Source: JTS-RE37 sp963756115 (lineage in GTDB: Bacteria > Bacteroidota > Bacteroidia > Flavobacteriales > Flavobacteriaceae). Taken from it: a DNA stretch of 64,000 nucleotides. Positions 36,282 through 46,472 of this stretch are shown here, in pieces. Position 1 is the first letter of the stretch. Every line of letters begins with the position of its first letter. Location of the stretch: positions 496,001 to 560,000 of the forward strand of contig CAVWMN010000002.1 of the NCBI GenBank assembly GCA_963756115.1. The letters run 5' to 3'. A program made the position numbers and the translations under genes. The notes under the pieces were generated by a model, which worked only from the letters and a program-made list of their open reading frames with translations, was not told where the DNA came from and did no database searches.

Positions 36282-37336
36282 GGCGCTTCTCCTTTTAGTT
36301 GTACCAGGGGAACATGTATGACCCGCTTCCCTGTGCTCCCCTCGGTCACAGCGATCGGCAGGTTCATAAGTTCATACTTTTTAATAAGGTTATCCAGACC
36401 TTCCTCAAAATCGAGTTCCCCAGTAATGGATTTGGGTTGCAAATTATGCTCAACAACCAGGCTGCCATTCTCCTGGGAAGCTATAGAAATGAGGAGGGGA
36501 TTGGCCTTGCTGAGTATATTCTGGGAAAAAGCAGTTTCAATGATTACCTGCAGGGTCAGTGGGGCAATTAACATGGATTTGGCATTCTTACGAATGTCAA
36601 CCTCCAATTTTAAACCATCCCCGTACCTGGCCTTCAGCAAATGCAGGTAAGACGCTGCGAATTGCAACTCTGTATCCAGGCTTACAAGGGGTTCATCATC
36701 AGTACGCAACATATAGCGATAGACCTTGCTCATTTCATCCAGGAATTTTTCCGCCTGGGCTTCATTCTCCTGGATCAGGCTTGAAAGCGAATTCAAACTA
36801 TTGAATAAAAAATGCGGGTTTACCTGGCTTTTCAGACCGTGTAGCTGGCTTTGCTTATAAGCCCTGTTCAATTTTTCGGTTTCCCGGCGGTTCACCTGCC
36901 ATTCCTGGTACCGGTTAATCCCTTCCATCAAAAAAGTCAGAAAAATATTAATGATACCCAGGGCCAGGTAACTCCACGCAAACGCATTATCGTTAAACCT
37001 GTAGTTGAAATAGGGTATGGATTCCAATAAACTGAATAAGGACAGTAGGAATAAGCCTGTCAGTAGCAAAAAAGAGAGTATCATAAAGGTTAACCGCATA
37101 GATAACTGCCGTTCTTCAGGGAATCGTTTTTTGAAGAATATCGCGATGGCACCACAAACAATAAACTGTATACAGAAAATTAGTATGGATGTAATGGATG
37201 CAAGAAAGAAATACCAGAACCCATTGGAAAAATACCCTTCCAAATTAATACTGTTAACAGCAATGGCAAATACAGGTGAAATGATCAGCATCACCAGGTT
37301 ATCCTTGCCGTTATATGCCGGTAATTTTAATTTCAT
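36278..37336 (-). CDS. LytS-type histidine kinase paralogue with altered ATP-binding site
   Basis: Protein of 352 residues, same architecture as the next gene: four N-terminal membrane segments and a His_kinase domain (VNPHFLFNSLNSLSSL). The N box is changed: where LytS proteins have VENxxKH this one has IETAFSQN, replacing the magnesium-binding Asn and the basic residue, and the later glycine-rich loop is weak (EGLDNLIKKYEL). It is therefore a candidate pseudokinase that could heterodimerise with its intact neighbour. Translationally coupled (ATGA) to it. Confidence 0.88.
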   Translation of the reverse strand: MKLKLPAYNGKDNLVMLIISPVFAIAVNSINLEGYFSNGFWYFFLASITSILIFCIQFIVCGAIAIFFKKRFPEERQLSMRLTFMILSFLLLTGLFLLSLFSLLESIPYFNYRFNDNAFAWSYLALGIINIFLTFLMEGINRYQEWQVNRRETEKLNRAYKQSQLHGLKSQVNPHFLFNSLNSLSSLIQENEAQAEKFLDEMSKVYRYMLRTDDEPLVSLDTELQFAASYLHLLKARYGDGLKLEVDIRKNAKSMLIAPLTLQVIIETAFSQNILSKANPLLISIASQENGSLVVEHNLQPKSITGELDFEEGLDNLIKKYELMNLPIAVTEGSTGKRVIHVPLVQLKGEAP

Positions 37337-38415
37337 AACCCTTTAAATTACCTGTTTGTTCAAAGTTCACCTAACCCATTTGACATCAACCACGCAGGGA
37401 TACGAATGAAATGAGCAGAATCCGGGATGAAATGGTATGCCTGACAGCAACCCGATCAAGGGATTTCCACATACATACTTTATGGCTATATGTATACATA
37501 TGTATGAACTTTGGGCCAATAATTATCATTGGGCTACTTAAAGTTACTTCAAAATTCCCCAATCTGTAGCGCAGGAGGCGTTATATGCAGAAAGGAGGGA
37601 AAGGTCCCCCGATACCATCAAAAATATAGAAGTAAGGCCCAGCCAGTTCCCGGAAGTTGACCTTATTTTCAGGAAACAAAAAAGGCGCGCCGATACCTTT
37701 ACGGGCACGCCTGCCTTCCAGCACATGATCCGGAAGCTTTCTATCGGAGGTAGTGCCGTGATGCTGCCCAGCGTATGGGCCAGCTGTGCCTGAAGTTGGA
37801 AAAGAAGGTAAATCTTCTTGACTCTTCAGCTGACGGGTTCATAATTTTTTTCATGATTATATACTTTATCGTGTTCATATGCTTCCCCTGCATTCGATAG
37901 GGCAGGATTATTATTTTTCAATGCCGTGCTTACCGATCCTAATTAGTAGCGGGATTGTTATTCAACTCGTTCCTGATTCGCTGATCATACCTCCGACCGG
38001 TATTCCAGCCAAATCCAAGATTGACATTCATCCTGGATCGTACCATTTGTGGATAATTCTTCTTCATAATATCCCCTTTTATAGATTGAAATTCCCAAGT
38101 CCGGCACCCACATACAGCAATACCGGATATTGTTATTCAAGACAATAGTAGCATCGATTTAATCAAAATCCGGATCACCTTGGAATGAACTGAGAGAAAA
38201 CGGCCACCAATTGAGGCTGGGGAATATGCGGACATAGGAAAAACTGCTACTTTTAGTATTTTTGAGTTGAGAGCATAGCAGCAAGCCGGTTCCTGTAACC
38301 ATAGTGCTACAAACAGGTGTTGCCGTCAACTTCAGCCGATAACAGGCAACCCATGGAGATACCCGCAGGATCTGTTGGAATCCAAGGCAATAGGCAGTAA
38401 AAATACCTGAAGACA
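37337..38415. other. Region without intact genes, containing possible gene debris
   Basis: About 1.1 kb. On the plus strand an open frame from about 37552 to 37792 ends in MIRKLSIGGSAVMLPSVWAS then Cys-Ala-stop, resembling an export signal of a dehydrogenase or oxidoreductase but ending where a mature protein should begin. On the minus strand 37939-38067 encodes a 42-residue frame (NLGFGWNTGRRYDQR) of unknown type. Neither has a usable full gene; both look like remnants. Confidence 0.4.
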
Positions 38416-41400
38416 ATGGGACTATCGAGAATTCTATCAACCTGTATTGTAGTAATCGTACTCTCCGCCTGCGGGACAGGGGAACCCGGAAAAAGCACCC
38501 CGGTGGAAGAGAAGGAAATCCAATTCCATGTCAGACAGTCAGCGGATGCCTTTGGCATATTTCGGAAAGGCGATACAATTGCGCTGGTAACCCAAAATAT
38601 GAAACCGGGATTCCGACCTTATCTCCATCCAATAATGGCACCCGATTCAAGGGTGGAATTGACCGAATACAGCCCGGGACACCACTTGCACCAAACTGGT
38701 CTTTACTGGGGATTTACCCGGGTAAATGGCACTAATGCCACACCGGAGGAACTCGAAAAATGGTTCTATAATCCGGATAAACCCGAGGATATCCGGCAAA
38801 AGATGGGGCGCGACTTTTTTCACAACCCGGGGCAGGGTTACTGGCAAAAAGACACGGCTGAAGTTCTCATAAGACAAGGGAAAGAAGTAAAATGGAAGAC
38901 CGTATACAGTTTACTGGATGAATTAAAGGCTCCAATTATCCGGGAGACCCAAACATGGACTTTCACGGAAAAGGATGGGAAATTTTTCATGAACCTGGAA
39001 TGGGATGGAGTGGCATTAATCGATATAACCGTAAATGAATTCGACTATGGGGGGCTGTTCCTCAGGATGCCATGGAAAACGGGTAGTAAAGCAGCGATAG
39101 TGAATGCAGCAAGACAAAAAAATGAAAAGGCCAACGGACAGCGTGCCATGTGGGTTGACGCCGGAATGGAGATTGAAGGTCTTGATGAATGGGGCCACAT
39201 TGCCATTTTCGACCATCCGGGGAATAAAGGTTTTCCCCAGCCATGGCGGGTAGACTCCCAATTCGGGATGGGCCCTGTCCTTGCCAAAATGGGGGATTGG
39301 AAAATACGCAAGGGGGAAACCATAACCTTCAGGCACCAAATTGTCGCCTATACCGGGAATTTGGACGCGGAACAGATGAATGACCTCTGGGGCGATTATG
39401 TTGGCGATAAGGGCATGTACAATACGGCATCTCTGTGGGACATAGCGCGGCAGGAAGGCAGGGATGCTAAACTTCTAAGCCCGGAGGAAGCGGTTACTGC
39501 CATGACGATCAAAGAAGGTTACATAGTCAATGCTTTCGCTTCGGAGCCCATGATCACGCAGCCAATGGCATTCTGCTGGGATGATAAAGGCAGGCTGTGG
39601 ATCGCTGAAAACAGGGATTATGAATCCAGGGGCCATGGGTTTTCCAATTCCGGTGACAGCCGGATTTCTATCCTGGAAGATACTGACCACGATGGGGTGG
39701 CAGATACAAAAAAAGTATTTTGGGAAGGAATCGCGTTTCCTTCCGCCATTGCGGTGGGCCATGGTGGGGTTTTTGTGGGCGCGCCCCCCAACCTGCTTTT
39801 TGTCCCTGATTCAAATGGGGATGATGTAGCGGAAACGGCCGATATCAAAGTATTGCTGACCGGATGGGGGATCCGGGACCGGCATGAGACCATCAACAGT
39901 TTTCATTGGGGTCCGGATGGATGGCTGTACGGCCTGGAAGGTTTTGCAACACCTTCTGTAATACGGAAACCAAAAGGTACCGGACGGCTTTATAAGAAAG
40001 GGGAACCATTCCCCGAGGACCTTTTGGAGGCCGAAGGGACCCAGATCAACGGAGGGGTCTGGCGGTACCACCCCTTAAAAGAGCGCTTCGAAGTCGTAGC
40101 CCATGGTTTCAGCAATCCGTGGGGAATCGATTATGATTCCAAAGGGCAGTTGTTTATTTCGGCCTGTGTAATCCCCCATATGTTCCATGTCATGCAGGGG
40201 GGAATATACCACCGGCAGGGAGGCCAGCATTTCAATCCCTATGTTTACGAAGACCTTCAAACCATCGTGGACCACCGGCACAGGTCTGCACATGGAGGAG
40301 CACGGATCTATCAGTCCGATGCCTTTCCGCAGGAAGAGCAGGGCCGGCTTTTTATGGCGAATATCCACGAGCATGCAGTCCTGTCTGATATTATAAAGGT
40401 CAGGGGTTCCGGATTTACGGCCAGCCATGGTGATGATTTTATGATGGCCAACAATGCACAATGGGTGGGGTTCAGTATGGAAATCGGCCCGGAAGGGGGG
40501 CTTTATGTACTCGACTGGCATGATGCTGATATCTGTGGTGAGGCTGTACTGAATAAAGATACCGGCAGGATATTCAGGATCATGCCGGAAAAATCAGAGG
40601 CCGAGATCTGGCCCGGCAGGTTTGATGATCTGAATGGAAAAAGCGATACAGAACTTGCAAAACTTCAACTCAGCAAAAGCAACTGGCATGCACAAAGAGC
40701 CCGGGTCATACTGCAGTACCGGGCGTCAGAAACGAAACTGCAACCCGAAGCTGTTTCCTTTTTAAAAGATCAGTTGTACCACGGTAAAAAAGAGGACATC
40801 AGGTTGCGTGCACTCTGGACATTGCAGACGACCAATAACCAGAACGAGGAGAGCCTGATGGCCTTATTCGGGGACAGGGATGAATATATACGTGCCTGGG
40901 CCATTCAGTTCCTGGTGGAAGACGGGCAACCTTCAGCAAAGGTACTACAGGAACTGACAGCGCTGTCAAAAAAGGAAACTTCCCCGGTAGTAAGGCGTTA
41001 CCTGGCGGGAGCTTTGCAGCGGATAGAAAAAGATGACAGGTGGAATATTGCAGCCGCGCTTGTCCACCATAAAGAAGATGTGGACGATCCCAATATCCCA
41101 CTGATGTTGTGGTACGGGATAGAAGCTACCATTGCGGGAGATCCGGAAAAAGCACTGGAACTGGCAAAAAGGAGTGTAATACCATCCCTCACCCAGAAAA
41201 TAGCCCGGCGGTTAGTAGACGGGGGGCAGGCAGAAGTACTCCTGGCGGCCATCAACGAAAAATCCGGGATACGACAGGAATTGCTGAAAGGCATGCAATC
41301 GGGGGTGGAAAGCAACCTGGAATTAGAAGAGCCGGACAATTGGGCCACCGTATATAAAAACCTGAAGGCAGATCCCGAGCTTTTGACCATAGCCGATGAA

Positions 41401-42321
41401 ATCGCCCAGCATTTTGGCGATGCGGAAGTTGCCAATAAGTTGATCGCCGATTTGAAGGATGAATCGTCCTCGCCCGAAATCAAAAAAGATGCGATCCGGA
41501 AACTTGCCCTCCACCAACGGGAAGAATTGAAGACAATCTTACCGGAATTACTTGAAATCAAGGACCTGAGACAGGAAAGTATCCGGGCGGTCGCTGCGTA
41601 TGCCAGCGAGGAGCTGGGAACTCTTTTATTCCAGCAATACCCCAATTTTATCAGGGATGAAAAGCAGGAAGTTATACTAACACTTGCCACAAGGCCTTTA
41701 TACGGCCGTCTTTTGGCTAACGGAATTGCAGCAGGTACTATCCCTAAATCAGATATTCCTGCACATGTGGTATTGCAGTTAAGGGCCATACTTGGAAATG
41801 GTTTTGTGGAGATCTGGGGTCCCATCGATGATATATCGCAAACACTGCAAACAAAATACAGGTATTACCAGGACTTACTTACCGCGGAGGCGATTGCCGG
41901 GGCAAACCCCCACAATGGGAAAACCGTCTTTGAACGTACGTGTGCTGCCTGCCATATGCTGTATGGCACAGGCGGAAACATTGCGCCGGACCTTACCGGT
42001 TCCAACAGGACCAATACGGCGTATTTGCTGAGTAATATCCTGAACCCGAGCGGGGACGTACAGGACGACTATAAATTGGTAGTGCTAACCACCCGTGATG
42101 GCAGGACCTACAGCGGGAATGTAATTGGGGAAACCGATCGGAACCTCAGCCTGCGGATTGTAGGCCAGGAGGTTGTGAATATCAGCAAATCCCAGATACA
42201 ATCCCGGGATATGTCCGGCAAATCCATGATGCCGGAAGGTTTACTGAATAACCTGGAGGATCAGGAGGTCCTGGATTTATTTGCATACCTGAAGGAATTG
42301 GAACCGGCCCCCGGAAAGTAA
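38416..42321 (+). CDS. DUF6807 (PmoA-like)-dehydrogenase propeller-cytochrome c fusion protein
   Basis: Very large exported protein of 1301 residues. The lipobox is VLSAC (Cys19). Order: DUF6807/PmoA-like domain (about 40-340, HHLHQTGLYWG); a membrane-bound-dehydrogenase beta-propeller (about 360-740, with NSFHWGPDGWLYG and DLDWHDADICG-like segments); a HEAT-repeat-like alpha region (about 780-1130); and a C-terminal heme c domain with CAACH (C1176-H1180) followed by ILNPSGDV. Separate proteins of these classes occur in Planctomycetes and Bacteroidetes; having DUF6807 fused at the front is unusual. Probable periplasmic sugar oxidation with electrons leaving through heme c; substrate not known. 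Confidence 0.85.
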   Translation: MGLSRILSTCIVVIVLSACGTGEPGKSTPVEEKEIQFHVRQSADAFGIFRKGDTIALVTQNMKPGFRPYLHPIMAPDSRVELTEYSPGHHLHQTGLYWGFTRVNGTNATPEELEKWFYNPDKPEDIRQKMGRDFFHNPGQGYWQKDTAEVLIRQGKEVKWKTVYSLLDELKAPIIRETQTWTFTEKDGKFFMNLEWDGVALIDITVNEFDYGGLFLRMPWKTGSKAAIVNAARQKNEKANGQRAMWVDAGMEIEGLDEWGHIAIFDHPGNKGFPQPWRVDSQFGMGPVLAKMGDWKIRKGETITFRHQIVAYTGNLDAEQMNDLWGDYVGDKGMYNTASLWDIARQEGRDAKLLSPEEAVTAMTIKEGYIVNAFASEPMITQPMAFCWDDKGRLWIAENRDYESRGHGFSNSGDSRISILEDTDHDGVADTKKVFWEGIAFPSAIAVGHGGVFVGAPPNLLFVPDSNGDDVAETADIKVLLTGWGIRDRHETINSFHWGPDGWLYGLEGFATPSVIRKPKGTGRLYKKGEPFPEDLLEAEGTQINGGVWRYHPLKERFEVVAHGFSNPWGIDYDSKGQLFISACVIPHMFHVMQGGIYHRQGGQHFNPYVYEDLQTIVDHRHRSAHGGARIYQSDAFPQEEQGRLFMANIHEHAVLSDIIKVRGSGFTASHGDDFMMANNAQWVGFSMEIGPEGGLYVLDWHDADICGEAVLNKDTGRIFRIMPEKSEAEIWPGRFDDLNGKSDTELAKLQLSKSNWHAQRARVILQYRASETKLQPEAVSFLKDQLYHGKKEDIRLRALWTLQTTNNQNEESLMALFGDRDEYIRAWAIQFLVEDGQPSAKVLQELTALSKKETSPVVRRYLAGALQRIEKDDRWNIAAALVHHKEDVDDPNIPLMLWYGIEATIAGDPEKALELAKRSVIPSLTQKIARRLVDGGQAEVLLAAINEKSGIRQELLKGMQSGVESNLELEEPDNWATVYKNLKADPELLTIADEIAQHFGDAEVANKLIADLKDESSSPEIKKDAIRKLALHQREELKTILPELLEIKDLRQESIRAVAAYASEELGTLLFQQYPNFIRDEKQEVILTLATRPLYGRLLANGIAAGTIPKSDIPAHVVLQLRAILGNGFVEIWGPIDDISQTLQTKYRYYQDLLTAEAIAGANPHNGKTVFERTCAACHMLYGTGGNIAPDLTGSNRTNTAYLLSNILNPSGDVQDDYKLVVLTTRDGRTYSGNVIGETDRNLSLRIVGQEVVNISKSQIQSRDMSGKSMMPEGLLNNLEDQEVLDLFAYLKELEPAPGK

Positions 42322-42433
42322 CCTGCTTCGGTGACTTGAGACAACCACGCCCCTTTTTGGGGGAGTAGGGCACTTTTGGATATTCTGACAGGAATGGTAG
42401 TACACCTTCTGATGCTTCGTTCCACCATCCTCC

Positions 42434-43366
42434 TCATTTGCCGGTATGAATGGGCCCAATAGGACTATCATCGCACTTCAGATCCCCTGCCACATATTGA
42501 AGTCCGTCCAGGAGGAATTGCAATAAGGCCGGGTTTTCGAAACTCTGTGCATTATGGGACGGTGAGGAATAGAATATCCGACCTTTGCCATGGCGTTTGA
42601 TCCATGAGATATATTTGATGCTGTCCCTGGGTTGGGTCTTGAGTCCCTGCAGTTCATTTGTCTCCATATAGAGCAGGGGCCTGAAATTATAATCAAAATA
42701 GGAATTGTTAAAGAAATAGGGTTCATCCACATGTTCAAATCCCTTCCCACGGAAAGCCGTTACCAAGTCATGATCCGGGGATACCAGTTTGACGTTTATT
42801 TTTTGTTGTTTGGGATGGTAGTCAAAACTGCCACCGACCATTTTGCCAAACTGAGGAGATTTGTTCTGCATTACAATAGCCCCGTGAAGGATCATAAGTC
42901 CACCTCCCCTCTCCACATATTCCAGCAGGTTGTTTTCCAACTGCAGGGCCTTAGCTGACCGCTGAACATCTGTCAATGTGCTGTCTTCCTTAAGTTTATC
43001 CCAGAATAAATTTCGCCTGTCACCAAGGGAACAATTGTTGTTCAATATAATCGCATCGTATTTGGCTATGTTGTCTTTTTCGAATTCACGAATGTCCCGT
43101 GAACTTTTTAAATTATAGGCTTTCGATTTACCAGCCAATAGTTTCATGACGGCCTCCGTGTGGGGGATGGTCCAATGCTCAAAGCCTGTGAATAGTGAAA
43201 AAATAAGGATATTCTTTTCCCGGGCCACCGGTAACCTTGTCTTTAGCGGAGCAATGGCTTCAATTTTGGAAAGCCAGGTGTCACTTAGCTCAAAAGGCTG
43301 CAGGTCCTGAGCGGACAGGGAACCCCACAGAAGCAAAAACACGGCAATTCTGATACTATTTTTCAT
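42434..43366 (-). CDS. ThuA-like domain protein (exported)
   Basis: Exported protein of 310 residues (signal peptide ending at SLSAQ). The ThuA/trehalose-utilisation glutamine-amidotransferase-like fold is shown by KNILIFSLFTGFEHW at the start of the mature domain, YDAIILNNNC, GGGLMILHGA and SWIKRHGKGRIFY near the end. ThuA homologues have been linked to the handling of 3-keto sugars together with Gfo/Idh/MocA dehydrogenases, which suits this neighbourhood. It is convergent with the large fusion gene and divergent from the DUF6807 lipoprotein gene. Confidence 0.88.
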   Translation of the reverse strand: MKNSIRIAVFLLLWGSLSAQDLQPFELSDTWLSKIEAIAPLKTRLPVAREKNILIFSLFTGFEHWTIPHTEAVMKLLAGKSKAYNLKSSRDIREFEKDNIAKYDAIILNNNCSLGDRRNLFWDKLKEDSTLTDVQRSAKALQLENNLLEYVERGGGLMILHGAIVMQNKSPQFGKMVGGSFDYHPKQQKINVKLVSPDHDLVTAFRGKGFEHVDEPYFFNNSYFDYNFRPLLYMETNELQGLKTQPRDSIKYISWIKRHGKGRIFYSSPSHNAQSFENPALLQFLLDGLQYVAGDLKCDDSPIGPIHTGK

Positions 43367-43681
43367 AAGGGTCTTTTAAGTTAACTTAACGGCCTGCCGT
43401 TACTCCATTTTAATGAGCAAACTGGGTTACCATTGAATCGATTTACGAATTTTAATTGATATACTATGAGATTTCAATTTATAATATTTATTTTTTATTT
43501 CTAATTATTACACCACCGATTGTATATCATAATCACATTTTTTAGTTTTATGTGATTCAGGTAGTACGCAGGGAGCGGCGGTAACTTTAATGTAGCCCGG
43601 AATTGATGAAAGAGTACCCGCACTTTACCAAACCCCCTGGAATAGTAGTTGGACCAAGTTTATACCAAAGCCCCATCCCAG
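43367..43681. other. AT-rich divergent promoter region
   Basis: 315 bases, strongly AT-rich between 43440 and 43560, separating the divergent ThuA-like and DUF6807 genes. No gene or RNA seen. Confidence 0.45.
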
Positions 43682-44995
43682 ATGCAAATGTGTGAAATTA
43701 CTTCCCGGCTTAAACTGATAAAAAAAGGGGCTGCGGCATTATTCTTGGTGGCAGTTGCAGTGATAGCCATTTCCAGTGCCTGTACCCATACGGATAAAAC
43801 CGCTTTACGGTTTACGGTCCAGGACCCCTCGCATATTTTCGTGGAACAACCTGTTAAAATTGAAATTGACAGCCTGTACGCCCCGGGGTTTGAAACCGGA
43901 ACGATACTGGTAAAAATGACCGGGGAGGAAGAACAGGAAATTCCGTTTCAGGTTGATACCACGGACGGTAAAAACCTTTGGTTTGTCCACAGGGAATCGG
44001 ATCCATCATCCGGAGAAACCCCATACGAAATCAGGCATATACCGCACAGTGCATTTCCCGAAAATGGAAGTTATACTAAAGAAGACGGCGACTTCAATAT
44101 CTATTTTGAGGGTAAGCCGGTCCTGACTTATCGGTATGGAATGACCAATCCGCCGGAAGGGGTTGATACCTTGTTCAGGCGTTCCGGGTATATTCATCCC
44201 CTGTGGTCTCCCGGTGGCGATACCCTCACCCGCATCCAACCTCCGGACCATTATCATCATTATGGAATTTGGGGTCCCTGGACCCATACCCGCATCAATG
44301 ACAGGCAGGTAGACTTTTGGAATCTGAAAGAAGGTCAGGGAACCGTGGCATTCAACAGGTTTAATTCCACAGGATCAGGCCCGGTTTACACCTGGTTCAA
44401 CGCGCGTCAAAACCATATTGATTTTGGGGCCGGTGATGGAAACAGCCTTGCGCTCACCGAAGACCTTGAAGTCAGGGTGTGGAACAGTCGGGCGAAATTG
44501 GACCGCTATCTTATAGATTATACGAGCACCTTCCGCACCCCGTTGAATTCAGGGCTCCTTTTGGAAGCATACCGGTATGGAGGGGGTATAGGCTTCCGGG
44601 CTACCGAGAAATGGCATAAGGACAACTGTACCGTGCTGACATCGGAAGGCCACGACCGGTTAACTGCAGATGGAACAGCAGCCCGTTGGTGTATAGTAAG
44701 TGGGGAATCCTCCAGGCCATCCGGACAAAGTGGTATCCTCTTTATGAGCCATCCCGGCAACAAAGAGCATCCTGAGCCCATGCGTGTCTGGCCCCTTGAC
44801 GGGAATGAGGGTAGGGGTGATATGTTTTTTGAGTTTTGTCCTATACGGCATAAGGAATGGCGGATTGAACCGGATACGGACTATCAATTAAAATATAGAA
44901 TGGTTGTTTTCGATGGGGTACTGACTGCTCAGGAGGCTGAGGCCTATTGGCGTGCTTTTGCCTCGAAACCTCAAATAATGGCAACCTATAAGTAA
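43682..44995 (+). CDS. DUF6807 (PmoA-like) family lipoprotein
   Basis: Lipoprotein of 437 residues from ATG 43682; a TTG at 43649 also opens the frame but is unlikely, and ATG 43688 is an alternative. The lipobox is ISSAC. The DUF6807 domain covers most of the mature protein, with the typical YIHPLWSPGGDTLTR and PPDHYHHYGIWGPW motifs and VWPLDGNEGRGD near the end. The family is of unknown function and often sits with oxidoreductases in polysaccharide loci. It ends 10 bases before the Gfo/Idh/MocA gene, in one operon, and is related to the N-terminal domain of the 1301-residue fusion. Confidence 0.85.
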   Translation: MQMCEITSRLKLIKKGAAALFLVAVAVIAISSACTHTDKTALRFTVQDPSHIFVEQPVKIEIDSLYAPGFETGTILVKMTGEEEQEIPFQVDTTDGKNLWFVHRESDPSSGETPYEIRHIPHSAFPENGSYTKEDGDFNIYFEGKPVLTYRYGMTNPPEGVDTLFRRSGYIHPLWSPGGDTLTRIQPPDHYHHYGIWGPWTHTRINDRQVDFWNLKEGQGTVAFNRFNSTGSGPVYTWFNARQNHIDFGAGDGNSLALTEDLEVRVWNSRAKLDRYLIDYTSTFRTPLNSGLLLEAYRYGGGIGFRATEKWHKDNCTVLTSEGHDRLTADGTAARWCIVSGESSRPSGQSGILFMSHPGNKEHPEPMRVWPLDGNEGRGDMFFEFCPIRHKEWRIEPDTDYQLKYRMVVFDGVLTAQEAEAYWRAFASKPQIMATYK

Positions 44996-45005
44996 TGGAA
45001 ATACT

Positions 45006-46472
45006 ATGAAAAGAAGAAAATTTATTGGAAGGACGGCCCTTGGATCGGCGGCTATTGCAGGGTTCCCAAGCATAGTACCGGCACATGTCCTGGGAAAGAA
45101 TGCGCCCAGCAATAAGATCCATATTGGGCAGATAGGTTGTGGAAGGATCGCCCGTGGACATGATATGCCGGACACCTTTGCATTTGACGATGCCCTGCTT
45201 ATGGCTGTCTGCGACCCGGATTCAGTAAGGATGAATGATGCTAAAAAATGGATTTCAGAACAATACACCAAAAAAACCGGTAAGGAATCATATGTAGACG
45301 TTAAGACCTACGGGGATTACAGGGAAATGCTTTTAAATAAAGATATTGACGCCGTGATGATCAGTACCCCTGACCATTGGCATGCACAACCAGCTATGGA
45401 AGCGGCCCTGGCGGGAAAGGACATCTACCTTCAGAAGCCAACCTCCCTGACCATCAGGGAAGGACAGCAATTGAAGGATGTTGTCCGGGAAAAAGGCATC
45501 ATCCTCCAGGTGGGAACCCAACAAAGGTCTATGGCGCAGTTCAGGGTGGCTGCAGAATTGGTGAGGAATGGCAGGATCGGGAAAATACATACGGTAAAGA
45601 TAGGCCTGCCTGGTGACCCCGCCGGACCGGGAGCTGCCCCTATGCCCATACCCCCTGATCTCAACTATGATATGTGGCTTGGTTCAACCCCTGAAGTTCC
45701 CTATACCGAAATGGGAGTGCACCCCCAAAACAGTTTGGACAGACCCGGTTGGCTGCGGATTGAGCAGTATGGAGCCGGGATGATCACGGGTTGGGGACAA
45801 CATCATTATGATTCAGCAGCATGGGGGATGGATACAGAACATACCGGGCCCATATCCGTTGAATCGCTGGCAGAATTCCCCAAATCGGGCCTTTGGGACG
45901 TCCATGGGGATTTTTTTGTCAAACACGAATACCGGAATGGCATCACTGTATATACCAGTGGTGGTTATACCAATGGGATCAAATACATAGGTACGGACGG
46001 ATGGATCTTTGTTTCACGGGGAGATTATAAGGCCTCGGCTTCAGATCCCGTGGAGAAGGAAAAAAGCAGCAAAGCCCTGGACGCCTCGGACCCAAGGATA
46101 TTGGAATCACCTATTGGGGCGAATGAAATCCATCTGTATAAAAGCGATGACCAGCACGGCAATTGGCTGCAGTGCATCAAAACGAGGAAATCGCCCATCT
46201 CGCCTATAGAAATTGGCCATAAACAATGTGTGGTATGCCTCATAAGCCATATCGCGATGAAAATCCCCAGAAAACTTCAGTGGGACCCCGCCGCCGAAAG
46301 GTTTGTCAACGATGATGAGGCAAATGCACTGTTGGCACAGGGATCAGCGGAGTCCGTACGGTACAAATTATGTGAAGGTGTAATGACCGTATTGTTTATA
46401 GCTATATTTAAACATTTACGGGGCCAGAATGCCCATATGAAGCAGGTCACAAAAACGGATCGATATTTATGA
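45006..46472 (+). CDS. Gfo/Idh/MocA family oxidoreductase (exported), probable C-terminal frameshift
   Basis: NAD(P)-dependent sugar oxidoreductase, 488 residues as read. The N-terminus is a twin-arginine-type signal (MKRRKFIGRTALGSAAI). The Rossmann fold starts GQIGCGRIARGHD, and the active-site lysine motif is QKPTSL. The end looks altered: after EANALLA, the +1 frame reads RDQRSPYGTNYVKV and stops at 46383, like normal family C-termini, whereas the open frame runs on for about 85 bases as YKLCEGVMTVLF. A single extra base near 46338 would explain this. Its stop overlaps the next gene start (ATGA). Confidence 0.85.
   Translation: MKRRKFIGRTALGSAAIAGFPSIVPAHVLGKNAPSNKIHIGQIGCGRIARGHDMPDTFAFDDALLMAVCDPDSVRMNDAKKWISEQYTKKTGKESYVDVKTYGDYREMLLNKDIDAVMISTPDHWHAQPAMEAALAGKDIYLQKPTSLTIREGQQLKDVVREKGIILQVGTQQRSMAQFRVAAELVRNGRIGKIHTVKIGLPGDPAGPGAAPMPIPPDLNYDMWLGSTPEVPYTEMGVHPQNSLDRPGWLRIEQYGAGMITGWGQHHYDSAAWGMDTEHTGPISVESLAEFPKSGLWDVHGDFFVKHEYRNGITVYTSGGYTNGIKYIGTDGWIFVSRGDYKASASDPVEKEKSSKALDASDPRILESPIGANEIHLYKSDDQHGNWLQCIKTRKSPISPIEIGHKQCVVCLISHIAMKIPRKLQWDPAAERFVNDDEANALLAQGSAESVRYKLCEGVMTVLFIAIFKHLRGQNAHMKQVTKTDRYL

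Noticed and set aside
40998..41825. 275-codon open frame opposite the large dehydrogenase fusion
   Set aside because: Serine-rich low-complexity antisense shadow of the HEAT-like region; no motif.
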